A DNA stretch of 64,000 bases from Streptomyces sp. 2131.1 (lineage in GTDB: Bacteria > Actinomycetota > Actinomycetes > Streptomycetales > Streptomycetaceae), in NCBI RefSeq assembly GCF_900105515.1, contig NZ_FNSY01000001.1, forward strand, positions 1-64,000, written 5' to 3'. Position 1 is the first letter of the stretch. Each line of letters begins with the position of its first letter. Shown in pieces: positions 43,088 through 52,359 of the stretch. A model generated the notes under the pieces. It did no database searches and was not told the DNA's origin. It was given only the letters and a program-made list of their open reading frames with translations. Made by a program: the position numbers and the translations under genes.

Positions 43088-43990
43088 TCATTCGGTCGCC
43101 TGGGGTGCGGGGCGGTGCTTCGACGCAAGGCGAGCGAAATCGAGTACCGCCGGCGTTGCGCGGGCGGTGGGCCATATCAGCGCCCAACTCACTGTCGGGG
43201 CGTCCACGGGGCGCAGGTAGCGCAGGCCCGGCCACGGGTAGTAGCGGGCAGCGACTTCGTGGACGAGGCAGATGGCCGCTCCTGAAGAGACCACGGCCGC
43301 AACCTCCTGGAATGTCGAGACCTTCGGTCCACGTCGGATGGGCTGGCCGCTCGGGGTATGGGAGGGCACCAGCGTCTTTTGCCAATACTCGGGGATGTTG
43401 GAGGCGCACTGCGGCAGAGTCCAGTCAGCGAGGTCTTCCATGTTCAAGGCTTCGTGCTGAGTGAGGGGGTGATCGGAGCGGACCATGAGGAGCGCCGGGC
43501 CGGAGATAAGGACTGGTCCGACGGTCAGGTCGGGTTCGCGGACGGGGAGCCAGGCTGTCGCGACGTCGACAAAGCCGTCACGCAGCGGGCCGAAAGGATC
43601 TGAAAAGGTCATTTCTTTGATAACGAGTTCGGTGTGCGGGTGTTGGGCGCGGAACCTTTCGAGGAGGTGTGCCTGATCCTGTGGCTGCGGACCGTGCAGT
43701 CCCAGTTTCAGCGTTCTCTTGTCCCACCCTGCTGCGGCCTCGGCAGCACGGGCGACGCCTTCCTGGATCTGCTGATAGCCGGATCTCAGGTCGTCGCGCA
43801 ACTGCGCTCCGATGGGCGTCAACTCGACTTTGCGGCTGCTACGTAAGAACAGTCGTGTCCCGAGCCGTCGCTCCTGTTTGGCGATCGACTGACTCACACG
43901 CGCTTGTGACACGTGCAGGAGGGCTGCAGTCCTTCCGAAGTGCAGCTCCTCAGCCAGCGTCAGAAAGATCTCGATGTCTCGCAGCTCCAC
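43088..43990 (-). CDS. LysR-family transcriptional regulator
   Basis: A 300-residue complete LysR protein. The helix-turn-helix reads LRDIEIFLTLAEELHFGRTA, then LLHVSQARVSQSIAKQERRL. The substrate-binding domain covers about residues 85-295 (TLKLGLHGPQPQDQAHLLER, LVIKEMTFSDPFGPLRDGFV, then VAAVVSSGAAICLVHEVAAR). The GTG at 43990 (VELRDIEIF) matches the family start; an upstream in-frame start at 44035 would add 15 unusual residues. No divergent target gene survives: the opposite side is IS debris, so the regulon is unknown. Confidence 0.88.
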   Translation of the reverse strand: MELRDIEIFLTLAEELHFGRTAALLHVSQARVSQSIAKQERRLGTRLFLRSSRKVELTPIGAQLRDDLRSGYQQIQEGVARAAEAAAGWDKRTLKLGLHGPQPQDQAHLLERFRAQHPHTELVIKEMTFSDPFGPLRDGFVDVATAWLPVREPDLTVGPVLISGPALLMVRSDHPLTQHEALNMEDLADWTLPQCASNIPEYWQKTLVPSHTPSGQPIRRGPKVSTFQEVAAVVSSGAAICLVHEVAARYYPWPGLRYLRPVDAPTVSWALIWPTARATPAVLDFARLASKHRPAPQATE

Positions 43991-44100
43991 CGCATCCCGC
44001 TCTCGTCGATAGTTGCAGACTTTGCATTTGACCACGCGAAGCCGCTCGTCGTCCGGGACTTGACGGCGGACGTCAACTGACGCCTGAGGCTTGTCGTTGA

Positions 44101-44262
44101 GTGCGTGTGGACGACGAGCACTACGGCGCGACGCTCGCCAGTGTCAGCGGCGCGACCGGCATCTCGCCCAGCACGCTGTCTCGGATCGAGACCGGCCGGC
44201 GCAAGCTCACACTGGAAGGTGCCGCAGCACCTGTCGAAGGAGTAAAATGTGTGCCTAACTGA
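44101..44262 (+). pseudogene. XRE-type regulator, N-terminal stub
   Basis: From a GTG at 44101, 53 codons read HYGATLASVSGATGISPSTL, then SRIETGRRKLTLE, a Cro/C1 helix-turn-helix of the XRE-cupin type. The frame then runs into the IS5 end at 44259 (CTGATCGTTTCAGAATG), whose first bases supply the stop. The insertion removed the rest of the gene. Confidence 0.7.
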
Positions 44263-44592
44263 TCGTTTCAGAATGAGTTGAGCCGTGGGTCTTGCGGTCG
44301 ACGATCTTGGTCGGCAGGGTGTCCGGCGTGCGTGCTGATCTTGTTCCGGATGACCTGTGGGAGCGGGTGGCCCCGCTGCTGCCGCCCGCCCCCGAACGGC
44401 GCCATCGCCACCCGGGGCGGCTGCGTGTTCCCGATCGAGTGGCGCTCGCCGGCGTCCTGTATGTGCTGCGGACCGGTGTCGCGTGGCGTGACGTCCCCGC
44501 GGAGGCAGTGGGCTGTTCCGGGGTGACGGCCTGGCGCCGACTGCGGGACTGGACCGAGGCTGGTGTCTGGCCGCGCCTGCACGCCGCCCTGT
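44259..44592 (+). mobile_element. IS5-family element, left end and N-terminal coding part
   Basis: The terminal tip CTGATCGTTTCAGAATG is followed by a transposase N-terminus: LVPDDLWERVAPLLPPAPER, then RHRHPGRLRVPDRVALAGVL and GVAWRDVPAEAVGCSGVTAW. Near 44592 the sequence changes within one frame to ISL3 transposase. Only the first third of the IS5 gene is present. Confidence 0.75.
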
Positions 44593-45864
44593 TAATGCGG
44601 TCGGCGCTGGCCGAGGTCGGCCTCGCGGTGGCCGGCCGCGCCGGCGCCCGGCTGGCCGACGTCTTCGGGGCGAAAGCCAGCCGGACCACGGTCCTGCGAC
44701 TGGTCGACGCACTCCCGGAGCCTCCCCCCGCGGACCCCGCGGGTGGTCGGCGTCGATGAGTACGCGATGCGCAAGGGATGCGTCTACGGGACAGTCCTGG
44801 TCGACGTCGAGACCCGCCGACCAGTTGACCTGCTGCCGGATCGCGAGGCGGGGACGGTCGCGGCCTGGCTGGCCGAACGCCCGGGGATCGAGGTCGTCTG
44901 CCGTGACCGTGCTCCGTTCTTTGCAGAAGGCGCCAGCATCGGGGCACCCACTGCCGTCCAGGTTGCCGACCGTTTCCACCTCTGGCGCAACCTTGGCGAA
45001 GCCGCCGAGCGGTGCATCTCCCGCCATCGCTCATGCCTGCGCGCGACCACCGCCGAGACGGCCCCGGAGAAGGTAGAGGTTCAGGTACCGGTGGACGGCG
45101 GCTCGCCATGGCCCACCGGGCACCGCTTCGCCGACCGCACCCGCGCCAAGCACGCCACCGTCCACGCGCTGCTGGCCGCCGGCCACAGTCGACGTTCCAT
45201 CCAGCGCCAGCTCGGCATGACCTACCGCACCGTCCAACGGCTGGCGGACGCCGCGGCCCCGGAAGACCTGTTCCAGGGACAGTGGCAGAACCGCAGGACC
45301 AAGCTCGACGACTTCAAGCCGTACTTGAACGAACGGTGGGCTGAGGGCTGCACGGACGCCTGGACCCTCTGGGAAGAGATCAAGGCGCGCGGCTACCGCG
45401 GCGGCTATGGAGCCGTCCGTGCCTACATACAGCCGTTTCGCACCACCGCGACCGCACCGGCAGCCCGACCACCATCGCCGCGGACCGTCGCCGGGTGGAT
45501 CCTGACCCACCCCGACGCCCTGCCGGAGAACGATCGACTCAAGCTGAAGTCAGTGCTCGCCCACTGCCCTGAACTGGAAGCGCTCACCCGCCACGTTCGC
45601 GCGTTCGGAAGGATGATCACCGAACTCCAAGGCGACCGGCTCCCGCAGTGGATCGAAGCGGTCCGCGCCGACCGACCTGCCGAGTCTCCACACCTTCGCC
45701 AACGGCCTGGAACGAGACCTTATCGCGGTCACCGCCGGGCTGACCTCCCCTGGAGTTCGGGCGTCGTCGAGGGTCACGTCAACCGGATCAAGATGCTGAA
45801 GCGACAGATGTATGGACGCGCCGGCTTTACGCTCCTGAGGAAGCGAGTTCTCCTCGCGTCGTGA
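44593..45864 (+). pseudogene. ISL3-family transposase lacking its N-terminal zinc finger
   Basis: It begins in the middle of the protein (ALAEVGLAVAGRAGARLADV) and shifts frame near 44742. It continues VVGVDEYAMRKGCVYGTVLV (first catalytic Asp), RDRAPFFAEGASIGAPTAVQ, VADRFHLWRNLGEAAERCIS (second Asp) and SSGVVEGHVNRIKMLKRQMY (Glu) to 45864. Between about 45671 and 45745 an inserted C and a later lost base shift the frame out and back, changing about 24 residues. Confidence 0.8.
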
Positions 45865-45882
45865 ACCTGAGCCGGTTGGCAG

Positions 45883-46149
45883 CTACTCCACGAGACCGAA
45901 GCCGTCCGGGAACCCTTCCAGGAATTCACGGCGGCCGGGATCGGTTTCGGCCTCCGTCATTGCCTCGATCACCTGCTGGAACTCTCCACGCTGGGAGTCC
46001 GACAGGCGATCCACCACCGCGGCGACACCCTCCAGTGCCTTCACCGCATCGTCCTGATCCATGTGATCATCGTCCGCGCTCTCGACGAACCACGCGAGGT
46101 CCACAAGCGCCTCCGCCAGGGCGCGGGTCAGCGACGGGTACTGCGACAT
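45883..46149 (-). CDS. small acidic hypothetical protein, 88 residues
   Basis: From an ATG at 46149 with CGGGGGG upstream: MSQYPSLTRALAEALVDLAW, then FVESADDDHMDQDDAVKALE, QRGEFQQVIEAMTEAETDPG and a C-terminal EFLEGFPDGFGLVE. All-helical, strongly acidic, no cysteine. The pattern is typical of a conserved Streptomyces small protein often annotated hypothetical; no function is suggested by the context (an ISL3 relic on one side, a regulator fragment on the other). Confidence 0.7.
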   Translation of the reverse strand: MSQYPSLTRALAEALVDLAWFVESADDDHMDQDDAVKALEGVAAVVDRLSDSQRGEFQQVIEAMTEAETDPGRREFLEGFPDGFGLVE

Positions 46150-46289
46150 GGACGATCCCCCCGAAGGTGATGGCTGCAGAACTCTCCGCGCAGCCAATCA
46201 CATGCGACTGACAACACTCACTGTCACCGCACCACAGAAGTTGGACCAGATTCGGTTCTCGTGACCAAAGCCACCGGCCCGAACACCGT

Positions 46290-46520
46290 GTCCGCAGCGA
46301 GGCCTTCGACCGCCTCGGCCTGGCCCGCACCCACATCGCAGCCGAGGAACTCGACGGCGCCCTGCTGGAGACCCAGCACGCGCTCGCCCTGTCTGGCGTC
46401 ATCGAGTCCCGCCGCGTCGCCGACCGGCTCGTCGAACTCCACGACGAAGCCGAACGCTACGCAAGCGGCCGAAGCGGCGGGAACCTGCGGGAGCTCATCG
46501 CCTCAGCCGTACGAGGGTAG
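46290..46520 (+). pseudogene. C-terminal TPR-like tail of a regulator
   Basis: EAFDRLGLARTHIAAEELDG, then ALLETQHALALSGVIESRRV and ADRLVELHDEAERYASGRSG, ending at a TAG near 46518. The helical-repeat pattern matches the C-terminus of Streptomyces XRE/TPR regulators. No N-terminal part exists here. The following 46521-46877 shows no gene. Confidence 0.5.
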
Positions 46521-46877
46521 CCAGCTCTTTTGCAACGCCTCGGATAGATCCAGTCGAGCACGGGAGCAACTCTCCTCGCGCCCGTTCCGTTCCGCCTCCC
46601 GCCGTCATCTGGGGCTCCGGTATCGGCCCCCGCCGCTGCCGTTCCATGGGTCGCCCTGCTTAGAAGCCACCTCATTTGGCGCCTGCGCGTAGGGCTCCTG
46701 CCTGTGCCGTGGCACGTATCTGACCTGGTTGCGCCATACTCTGGCTTCGTTCACTTCGAGCGACAGCGTTTGTCGATCTGTTTGAGCAGCAGTGAGTGCC
46801 CAGCCTGGCCATGTCTGTTCACGAGAATTGACGGCATCTCTGTCCGTCGGCGATCGCCAACGTGTCGCAGCACTCTG

Positions 46878-47624
46878 TCAGCAGGTGGTGACAGCCAAGC
46901 TCACGACGTAGTGCTCCTCTACCATCCGGTTCGGGAAGACCTCAGTCAGGATGTCGCGCTCCCTGGCAATAAAGGTGTTCGTTGCTTGCTTGCCGAGGAC
47001 GAGGAAGTCGGAGTAGCTGGCGAGGTTGGCGAGATGCATGTCAAGTGGAACGCTCCTGGTCCACGGCACGTGCCGATGGACGAAGTCGAGCTCGGACGGC
47101 AGTCCGCGGAACCGGGCCATCGGGTCGTGAGGGCTGTCGTCGGCATCGAAAAGCCGGCTCAAGCGCGCGTCCTGGTTGGCAATCCACGGAATGGTGCTGT
47201 CTGAGTCGTTCCACCAGAGGGCCAGTGCACCACCGGTGCGTAGGACTCGGAGAGCTTCCGGAACGGATTTACGCTGATCGGTCCAGTGCCAGGCTTGGGC
47301 ATATGTGAGGACGTCGACGGAACCGGAGGCCAACGGCAGGTTGTTGCCGTCCCCGATCACAAGGGGGACGTCGGGCAGGCTGAGACGGAACTGGGAGGCC
47401 ATCCCGGGGCCGGGCTCGACAGCGATGACACTCGCGCCGCGGGCCCGGAGAAGCATCGTTGCCAGTCCGGTGCCGGCCCCGACGTCGGCGACGCAAGCGC
47501 CCTCTAAGGGGCGGCCGGTGAGTTCCTCGACCGCGTCGAACAAGTCGGACGGGTATGAAGGACGGTTCGCAGCGTAGCTGGCGGCAGTCGTGTCGAACGA
47601 ACGGGCCTGCGAGGTGATGGTCAT
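46878..47624 (-). CDS. class I SAM-dependent methyltransferase
   Basis: A 248-residue methyltransferase of the UbiE/Methyltransf_11 type. Motif I is ACVADVGAGTGLATMLLRAR, the acidic end of strand 2 is VIAVEPGPGM, and motif II-III is seen in VIGDGNNLPLASGSVDVLTY then AQAWHWTD. Before motif I, FDTTAASYAANRPSYPSDLF is the usual N-terminal lid. The ATG at 47624 follows GTTCGT; no strong ribosome site is visible. It sits between an IS21 copy and an empty stretch, so no pathway context remains. Confidence 0.85.
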   Translation of the reverse strand: MTITSQARSFDTTAASYAANRPSYPSDLFDAVEELTGRPLEGACVADVGAGTGLATMLLRARGASVIAVEPGPGMASQFRLSLPDVPLVIGDGNNLPLASGSVDVLTYAQAWHWTDQRKSVPEALRVLRTGGALALWWNDSDSTIPWIANQDARLSRLFDADDSPHDPMARFRGLPSELDFVHRHVPWTRSVPLDMHLANLASYSDFLVLGKQATNTFIARERDILTEVFPNRMVEEHYVVSLAVTTC

Positions 47625-47779
47625 ACGAACATTGTTGATGACTGCAGGTACTTGGCGTCGGACTTTGACCCTTTCCGGCGACAACAGGTAGTCGCTCAGG
47701 ACGTCGGCGAATGTGCCAGCGTGACGGACAGCTCGCCGCCCAGGGCGGGCGGCGAACGTTGAGACAGAGTCGTCGGACG

Positions 47780-48584
47780 TCAACTGGCGTTGGGTTGCTC
47801 TGCAGTTCGTGCTCGGGTGGTGGCGAGGCGGTAGGAGTCGGTGCCGGTCTCGATGATCGTGCCGTTGAAGGTGAGGCGGTCGACGATGGCCGCGCAGAGG
47901 CGGGGGTCGGTGAATGTCTTGGTCCACCCGCCGAAGGACTCGTTGGAGGCGATGGCGACGCTGTTCTTCTCCTCCCGCTCGGTCAGCACTTGGAAGAGGA
48001 GTTCGGCGCCGTGCCGGTCGAGTTCCATGTAGCCGAGCTCGTCGATGCAGAGGAGATCCACTCGCCCGTAACGGGCGATCGTCTTGTTCAGCTGCTTCTC
48101 GTCGGCGGCCTCGACGAGCTCGTTGACCAGTTTCGTGGCGAGCGTGTAGCGGACCCGGTAGCCCTTCATCGCGGCCTCGGTGCCCAGGGCGATGAGCATG
48201 TGGGACTTGCCCGTGCCGGAGTCGCCGATCAGGCAGAGCGGCTGGCTCTTCTTGATCCATTAACAGCTGGCGAGGGTGTGGACGGTGGCGGCATCGATGT
48301 TCGGGTTGGCGTCGAAGTCGAAGGCCCGCAGGGACTTCTCCCGGGGGAAGCCAGCGGCCTTGATCCGTCGTTCCGAACGGCGCCTGGCGCGGTCGTCGCA
48401 CTCGGTCATCAGCAGCTCGGCGAGGAAGCCGCGGTAGGTCATCTGGTCCTTGATCGCCCGGTCGGCGATCTCGGTGAATTCGTTGCGGATCGAGGGCAGC
48501 CGCAGCAGGCGGCAGGCGGCAGGCGGTGTCGATCGCCGCGTCGGCGGCCTGCTCGGTCAAGCCTCGCTGGCGGGGCAGGGTCAC
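47780..48584 (-). pseudogene. istB: IS21 helper ATPase IstB, nonsense and frameshift
   Basis: The GTG at 48584 starts VTLPRQRGLTEQAADAAIDT. A tandem duplication (GGCGGCAGGCGGCAG, near 48515) breaks the frame. It resumes as MTYRGFLAELLMTECDDRAR, then an in-frame TAA at 48260-48262 replaces the Glu codon found in copy 2 (ASCEWIKK). The rest is intact: Walker A GDSGTGKSHMLIALG, LLCIDELGYMELDRHGAELL (Walker B) and the tail to 47780. Confidence 0.85.
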
Positions 48585-50223
48585 TGGGCTTCTCCCTCTT
48601 GGTGGTCGCTGCCGCTGGTGCGGCGGCGTCGTAGCAGTTGGTCGTAGGGGGTCACCGACGGCAGCGGCCGGGTGTCCGGGGGAAGGTGCGCGAGGCGCCA
48701 CTCGTGCGGCGACGTGACGGTCGCCGGCGTCTCGCTCGGCAACGAAGCGGATGTCCCGACGACCGGCTCGTCCTCCGCCTGGGCGGCCTTGCGAGCCTCC
48801 AGCGCGACCGCGTCGGCGGTCAGAGCGCCGGCCCGCAAGGCGGTGGCCAGGCCCGCGACGACGTGCTCGTGGGCGAGGTGGCGGTTCAGCAGCAGGACCT
48901 CGATCAGAGCCCTGGTGCCGTCCCGCTCGCCGTGGACCTTGCGGGCCTGGACCCACCAGGCGTCGTGGACTGGGGTGAACTTGCCTGCGGACCGGGCCTG
49001 TTCCAGGGCCGTGGCGCCAGGGAAAGCACCCGGCTTGCGAATCAGAGCTTCGAGGTAGTGGTCCAGGTCCAGCCGCAACCCGCCCTTGGCAATCAGCCTC
49101 TCGTGCCGGGCAACCTCGACGTTCCTGTCGTAGACCACCAGGTGAGAGGCGTGCAGGACGACGCGGACCCGTTTTCCGATGAACCGGGTCGGGACCGAGT
49201 AGCGGTTGGTTCGGACGTTGATCTGGCTGTAGCGGTCGACCCGCGGCGTGAACAGCCGGCCCGTCTCGAAAGGCTCCTCGGGCAGCGGCATCAGCAGCGG
49301 CTTCTCGACGGCGAAGTACTCATCCACAGTCCGCGTCCGCGAGCCGATCCGGCTGTGCCCGTCGTGCAGGTCCCACTGGTCGACCATCTCGTTCAGTTCG
49401 GCGAGGGAGTCGACTTCCGGGACCGGGGTGAAGTGGTTGCGGCGGAAGTAGCCGATCATGCCCTCGACGCCGCCCTTCTCGTGGGCGCCTTCGATGCCGG
49501 GACGGCAGTAGAAGCTCTCGATGTTGAAGTGCGAGCGGAAAGCGATCCACCGGTCGGTCTCCACTCTCGCCCGGCTCAGCCCCAGCACCTGGGCGACAGC
49601 CGACTTCAGGTTGTCGTAGCGGATCTTGGTCCGGGGAACACCGCCCAGCGTCCGAAGTGCATGCACATGCCCTTCGAAGAACGCTTCCTGACCGCACGAA
49701 GCGAGCACCCGGTGAACAGCCTTGCCCGAGTAGGACAGACGCAGCGAGAACAAGTAGCAGGTCACCAGCTCGCCAGCCAGACGCACCGTCACGTCGCCGA
49801 AGTCGACCTCCGCCTCGTGACCGGGCAGATGGGACTGAGGAACGAACGCTTCCACCGGGCCTTGCCCGAGGCCGCGAGGATCTCCGGCTTCCGGTCGGAG
49901 ACGTAGCGCCGGACCATCTGATAGGAGACGTCCGCGCCATGCTCCTCGACCAGCCGGTGAAAGTTCCGGGTGATCTTGTGCCGCTGCTTTCGCGGCGCAT
50001 CCAGGTCCGTCCGAAGCATCTCGTCGATCACCGGCTTGTACGGATCAAGCGCGGTCGGCCGCGGCGGAAGCTTCTTGCGCGGCTGCGGCCAGACCGAGTC
50101 CACGGCCTTCTTGACCGTCCGCCACGACACGTTGTACTTGCGCTCAAGCTCGCGCATCTTCATACCGGCACGGTGATCACGCCGGATCGCCGCGTACAGC
50201 TCGACCTTGGACATCTGCGGCAT
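48581..50223 (-). pseudogene. istA: IS21 transposase IstA, one frameshift
   Basis: The first part (50223 to about 49860) has the helix-turn-helix: MSKVELYAAIRRDHRAGMKM, then RELERKYNVSWRTVKKAVDS. After KPEILAASGKA the frame shifts. The second part begins VEAFVPQSHLPGHEAEVDFG (first catalytic Asp of rve), then LSYSGKAVHRVLASCGQEAF, GVPRTKIRYDNLKSAV (second Asp) and GIEGAHEKGGVEGMIGYFRR (Glu), and runs to 48581. Confidence 0.85.
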
Positions 50224-50284
50224 GACCAGGAACTTTCACCAGGAGCATCCCGATGCTGCCCTGGCAAGTACCCCAGTGCTGTCG

Positions 50285-50339
50285 AAACTCGTGAACATCA
50301 CCCGCCCGTGGGTCTGGGTGCCTCCCAAACTCGTGAACA
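50285..50339. repeat. IS21 terminal direct repeats
   Basis: AAACTCGTGAACA occurs at 50285-50297 and 50327-50339. These are candidate transposase-binding repeats at the istA end of IS21 copy 1. Degenerate equivalents are visible at the same place in copy 2 (GACGGGTTTGGG near 59950 and GATGAGTCGGGAGG near 59990). Confidence 0.6.
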
Positions 50340-50355
50340 ATTGACGGCACTACTG

Positions 50356-50697
50356 GTGAATAAGGCCAATACTCCATGGGTGACCACACCGATAGGGCCC
50401 GTGATCCTCTTCGATGACGACCATTACATGTACGTCCTGCAGGACCGAGCGTCCGCCGAAGCATGGTGGGAGATGCCCGACGAGTACGCCTGTGGGTTCG
50501 ACGCTCTGGCCCGACCGTTGCGCATGACGGGTGAGCCGCACCAGGTAGCCCTGGAGCTCACCGGTGATGAACCGGCCGAGGCAGACCTACGTCGTCTCGT
50601 CGCAGACCACTACCAGCGGTTTCTTCATGGGCAGGCGCCGCCGGAAGCCTCCGCTGTCTCAGAGTTCGTGGCTGGGCTGCCCCTCGATGGTTCGTAA
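50356..50697 (+). pseudogene. hypothetical protein cut at both ends by insertions
   Basis: The frame opens at a GTG (50356, alternative 50380) just after the IS21 end: TPWVTTPIGPVILFDDDHYM, then YVLQDRASAEAWWEMPDEYA and ELTGDEPAEADLRRLVADHY. It stops at a TAA that lies inside the end of the next IS5 element (TTCGTAAGGCG). So the true C-terminus was replaced. No family recognised; the acidic, aromatic make-up resembles small immunity-like proteins. Confidence 0.5.
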
Positions 50698-51586
50698 GGC
50701 GAGGGCCTTCGTTCGGTAGCACGCCAGCGAATCAGGACGTGAGTCTGCGGTAGCAGATGAGGGTGCAGGCGATGCTGGTGAAGGCCAGGAAGTGGTCGGC
50801 CTTGCGTTCGTAGCGTCGGTGAAGGCGGCGGCAGCCGGCGAGCCATGACATGGTTCGTTCCACGGTCCAGCGGTGGCGGCCCAGCCGTTGCGAAGACTCG
50901 ACTCCCTTGCGGGCGATGCGGTGAGTGATGCCGCGTTCGCGTAACCATCGCCGCAGGTGAGCATAGTCGTATCCCTTGACGGCGTGGAATTTGTCGGGTT
51001 TGCTCCGTCGCGGGCCGCGGCGCGAGCGGATGGGCGGGATGCCCTCCACGAGCGGGATCAGGGCCTGGCTGTCATGCAGGTTGGCCCCGGAGATGCCGAT
51101 GGATATGGGCAGACCCGATCGTTCCGTGATCAGGTGGATTTTCGAGCCGTACTTGCCCCGGTCGACACGATTCGGACCTGTCAGGTCCCCTTTTTTAGGG
51201 CTCGCATGTTCACCGAGTCGATCGCGCATCGCGACCAGTCCAGCTCGCCGCGGGCGCCGAGCTCGTCGAGGACAAGGCGGTGGAGCTTGGCCCACACTCT
51301 GGCCTTCGACCACTCCGAGAACCGCCGGTGGGCGGTCGCTCCGGACGGGCCGAACGATGCCGAAGGCAGCTGCTGCCAGGTACAACCCGACGTGGCCACG
51401 AAGACGATCGCGGCCAGCACTTCCCGGTCGCCGTGCCGACGCCGACCACCGCCCTGAGGACGCGACGGCGCCTCCGGCACCACCCGCGGGAACAACTCCC
51501 ACAACTCGTCAGGCACCAGACGCTCAACGATCCCCACCATGACGCACAGAATAGCGAAGCACCCAAATGAGATGGCTCCTTACGAG
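50691..51586 (-). mobile_element. IS5-family element with frameshift-controlled transposase
   Basis: The ends carry TCGTAAGGCG (50692-50701) and, inverted, TCGTAAGGAG (reverse complement of 51576-51585). The two overlapping frames 51181-51540 and 50732-51190 fill the 0.9-kb element. The left end supplies the stop codon of the interrupted gene at 50356-50697. Confidence 0.7.
50732..51540 (-). CDS. IS5-family transposase made by -1 frameshift
   Basis: orfA (51540-51181, 119 residues) reads VERLVPDELWELFPRVVPEA, then FVATSGCTWQQLPSASFGPS and LDWSRCAIDSVNMRALKKGT (first catalytic Asp) before a TGA. At its end the zero frame reads CTA AAA AAG GGG, giving the slippery heptamer A AAA AAG at 51196-51190. 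A -1 slip continues as KKGDLTGPNRVDRGKYGSKI, then ISGANLHDSQALIPLVEGIP and RHRWTVERTMSWLAGCRRLH (Glu) to 50732. This is the known arrangement of IS427-group elements. The element looks complete and could be active. Confidence 0.85.
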
Positions 51587-51649
51587 ACTCCCTTCCAGGT
51601 GTCCATGCCGAACGTTCCCTTGATGCCCTCTTCTACCTGTCGACCGAGG

Positions 51650-51775
51650 CCAGCTACTCCAGGCAGTTCAACCCTCGGCATCGACATCACCGTCGCCGTC
51701 AAATGGCAGCGAGCCGCCGCCGGGGACTGGGGCGCCTACGCGGCCGAGGTCAGTCGCCGCCATCATGACGTCTGA
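51650..51775 (+). pseudogene. recombinase C-terminal tail
   Basis: LGIDITVAVKWQRAAAGDWG, then AYAAEVSRRHHDV and a TGA at 51773. Nearly identical to the tail of the recombinase relic at 21719-22310. Only about 35 codons remain; the rest was removed by the IS5 side. Confidence 0.6.
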
Positions 51776-51800
51776 ATCCAAAGGCAAGGGAGCAACACAG

Positions 51801-52310
51801 ATGCTGCTACGTGATGTTGAGTACGGCGACGTCGGCGCCTACGTCCGGATGCGATGCGACCCGGTCATGATGGCCGAGCTGGGCGGGCCGCTGCCTTGCG
51901 AGGGCATGGAGGCGAAGGTCCATCGTGATGTTCAACGGGTGGCAGCGGACACCGACTGGACAAAGATGATCGTGCCCGATGAGGCCGAGCTGGACGTGGT
52001 CGCGGGAACCGTGACGTTGTGGCCCCACGACGCAGACGGCGAGCGCATCTCCGAGATCGGCTGGATGGTGCTGCCGGAGTACCAGGGACGGGGACTCGCG
52101 AAGCAGGGCGTCCGCAGGCTGCTTGAGCTGGCCCGCGACGACGGCCGGTGGGGGTTGATACACGCATTTCCGGCAACAACCAACGCCCCGTCCAACGGCA
52201 TCTGCCGAGCCCTCGGCTTCCGACTTCTGGGCAAGCAAGACGTGCCCTTCGCCGATCGAATCCTGCAAACCAACCACTGGGCTATCGACCCTCGTAACGA
52301 CCTGACCTGA
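51801..52310 (+). CDS. GNAT-family N-acetyltransferase
   Basis: A 169-residue RimJ/RimL-type acetyltransferase. LLRDVEYGDVGAYVRMRCDP opens the fold. ERISEIGWMVLPEYQGRGLA, then KQGVRRLLELARDDG, is motif A with the acetyl-CoA loop Q-x-R-G-x-A. FPATTNAPSNGICRALGFRL is motif B. The ATG at 51801 is preferred because GGGAG stands nine bases upstream; an ATG at 51765 would overlap the recombinase tail. Acceptor substrate unknown. Confidence 0.85.
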   Translation: MLLRDVEYGDVGAYVRMRCDPVMMAELGGPLPCEGMEAKVHRDVQRVAADTDWTKMIVPDEAELDVVAGTVTLWPHDADGERISEIGWMVLPEYQGRGLAKQGVRRLLELARDDGRWGLIHAFPATTNAPSNGICRALGFRLLGKQDVPFADRILQTNHWAIDPRNDLT

Positions 52311-52359
52311 CTACAGATCCGCAGAACGCCGGGGACCCACGCGGAGCCCCGAGGGCGGG

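Larger units (their letters stand above)
47763..50340 (-). mobile_element. IS21-family element, copy 1
   Basis: istA (48581-50223) and istB (47780-48584) lie in order, overlapping by GTGA. The istA-proximal end carries two 13-base direct repeats AAACTCGTGAACA (50285-50297 and 50327-50339), as expected for the multiple terminal binding sites of IS21 elements. The istB-proximal end is not sharply visible. Both genes are damaged. Confidence 0.75.

Noticed and set aside
47640..48956. Long minus-strand frame linking the methyltransferase to upstream IS21 sequence
   Set aside because: The part before 47624 is istB/istA read in the wrong frame; the methyltransferase begins at its own ATG.
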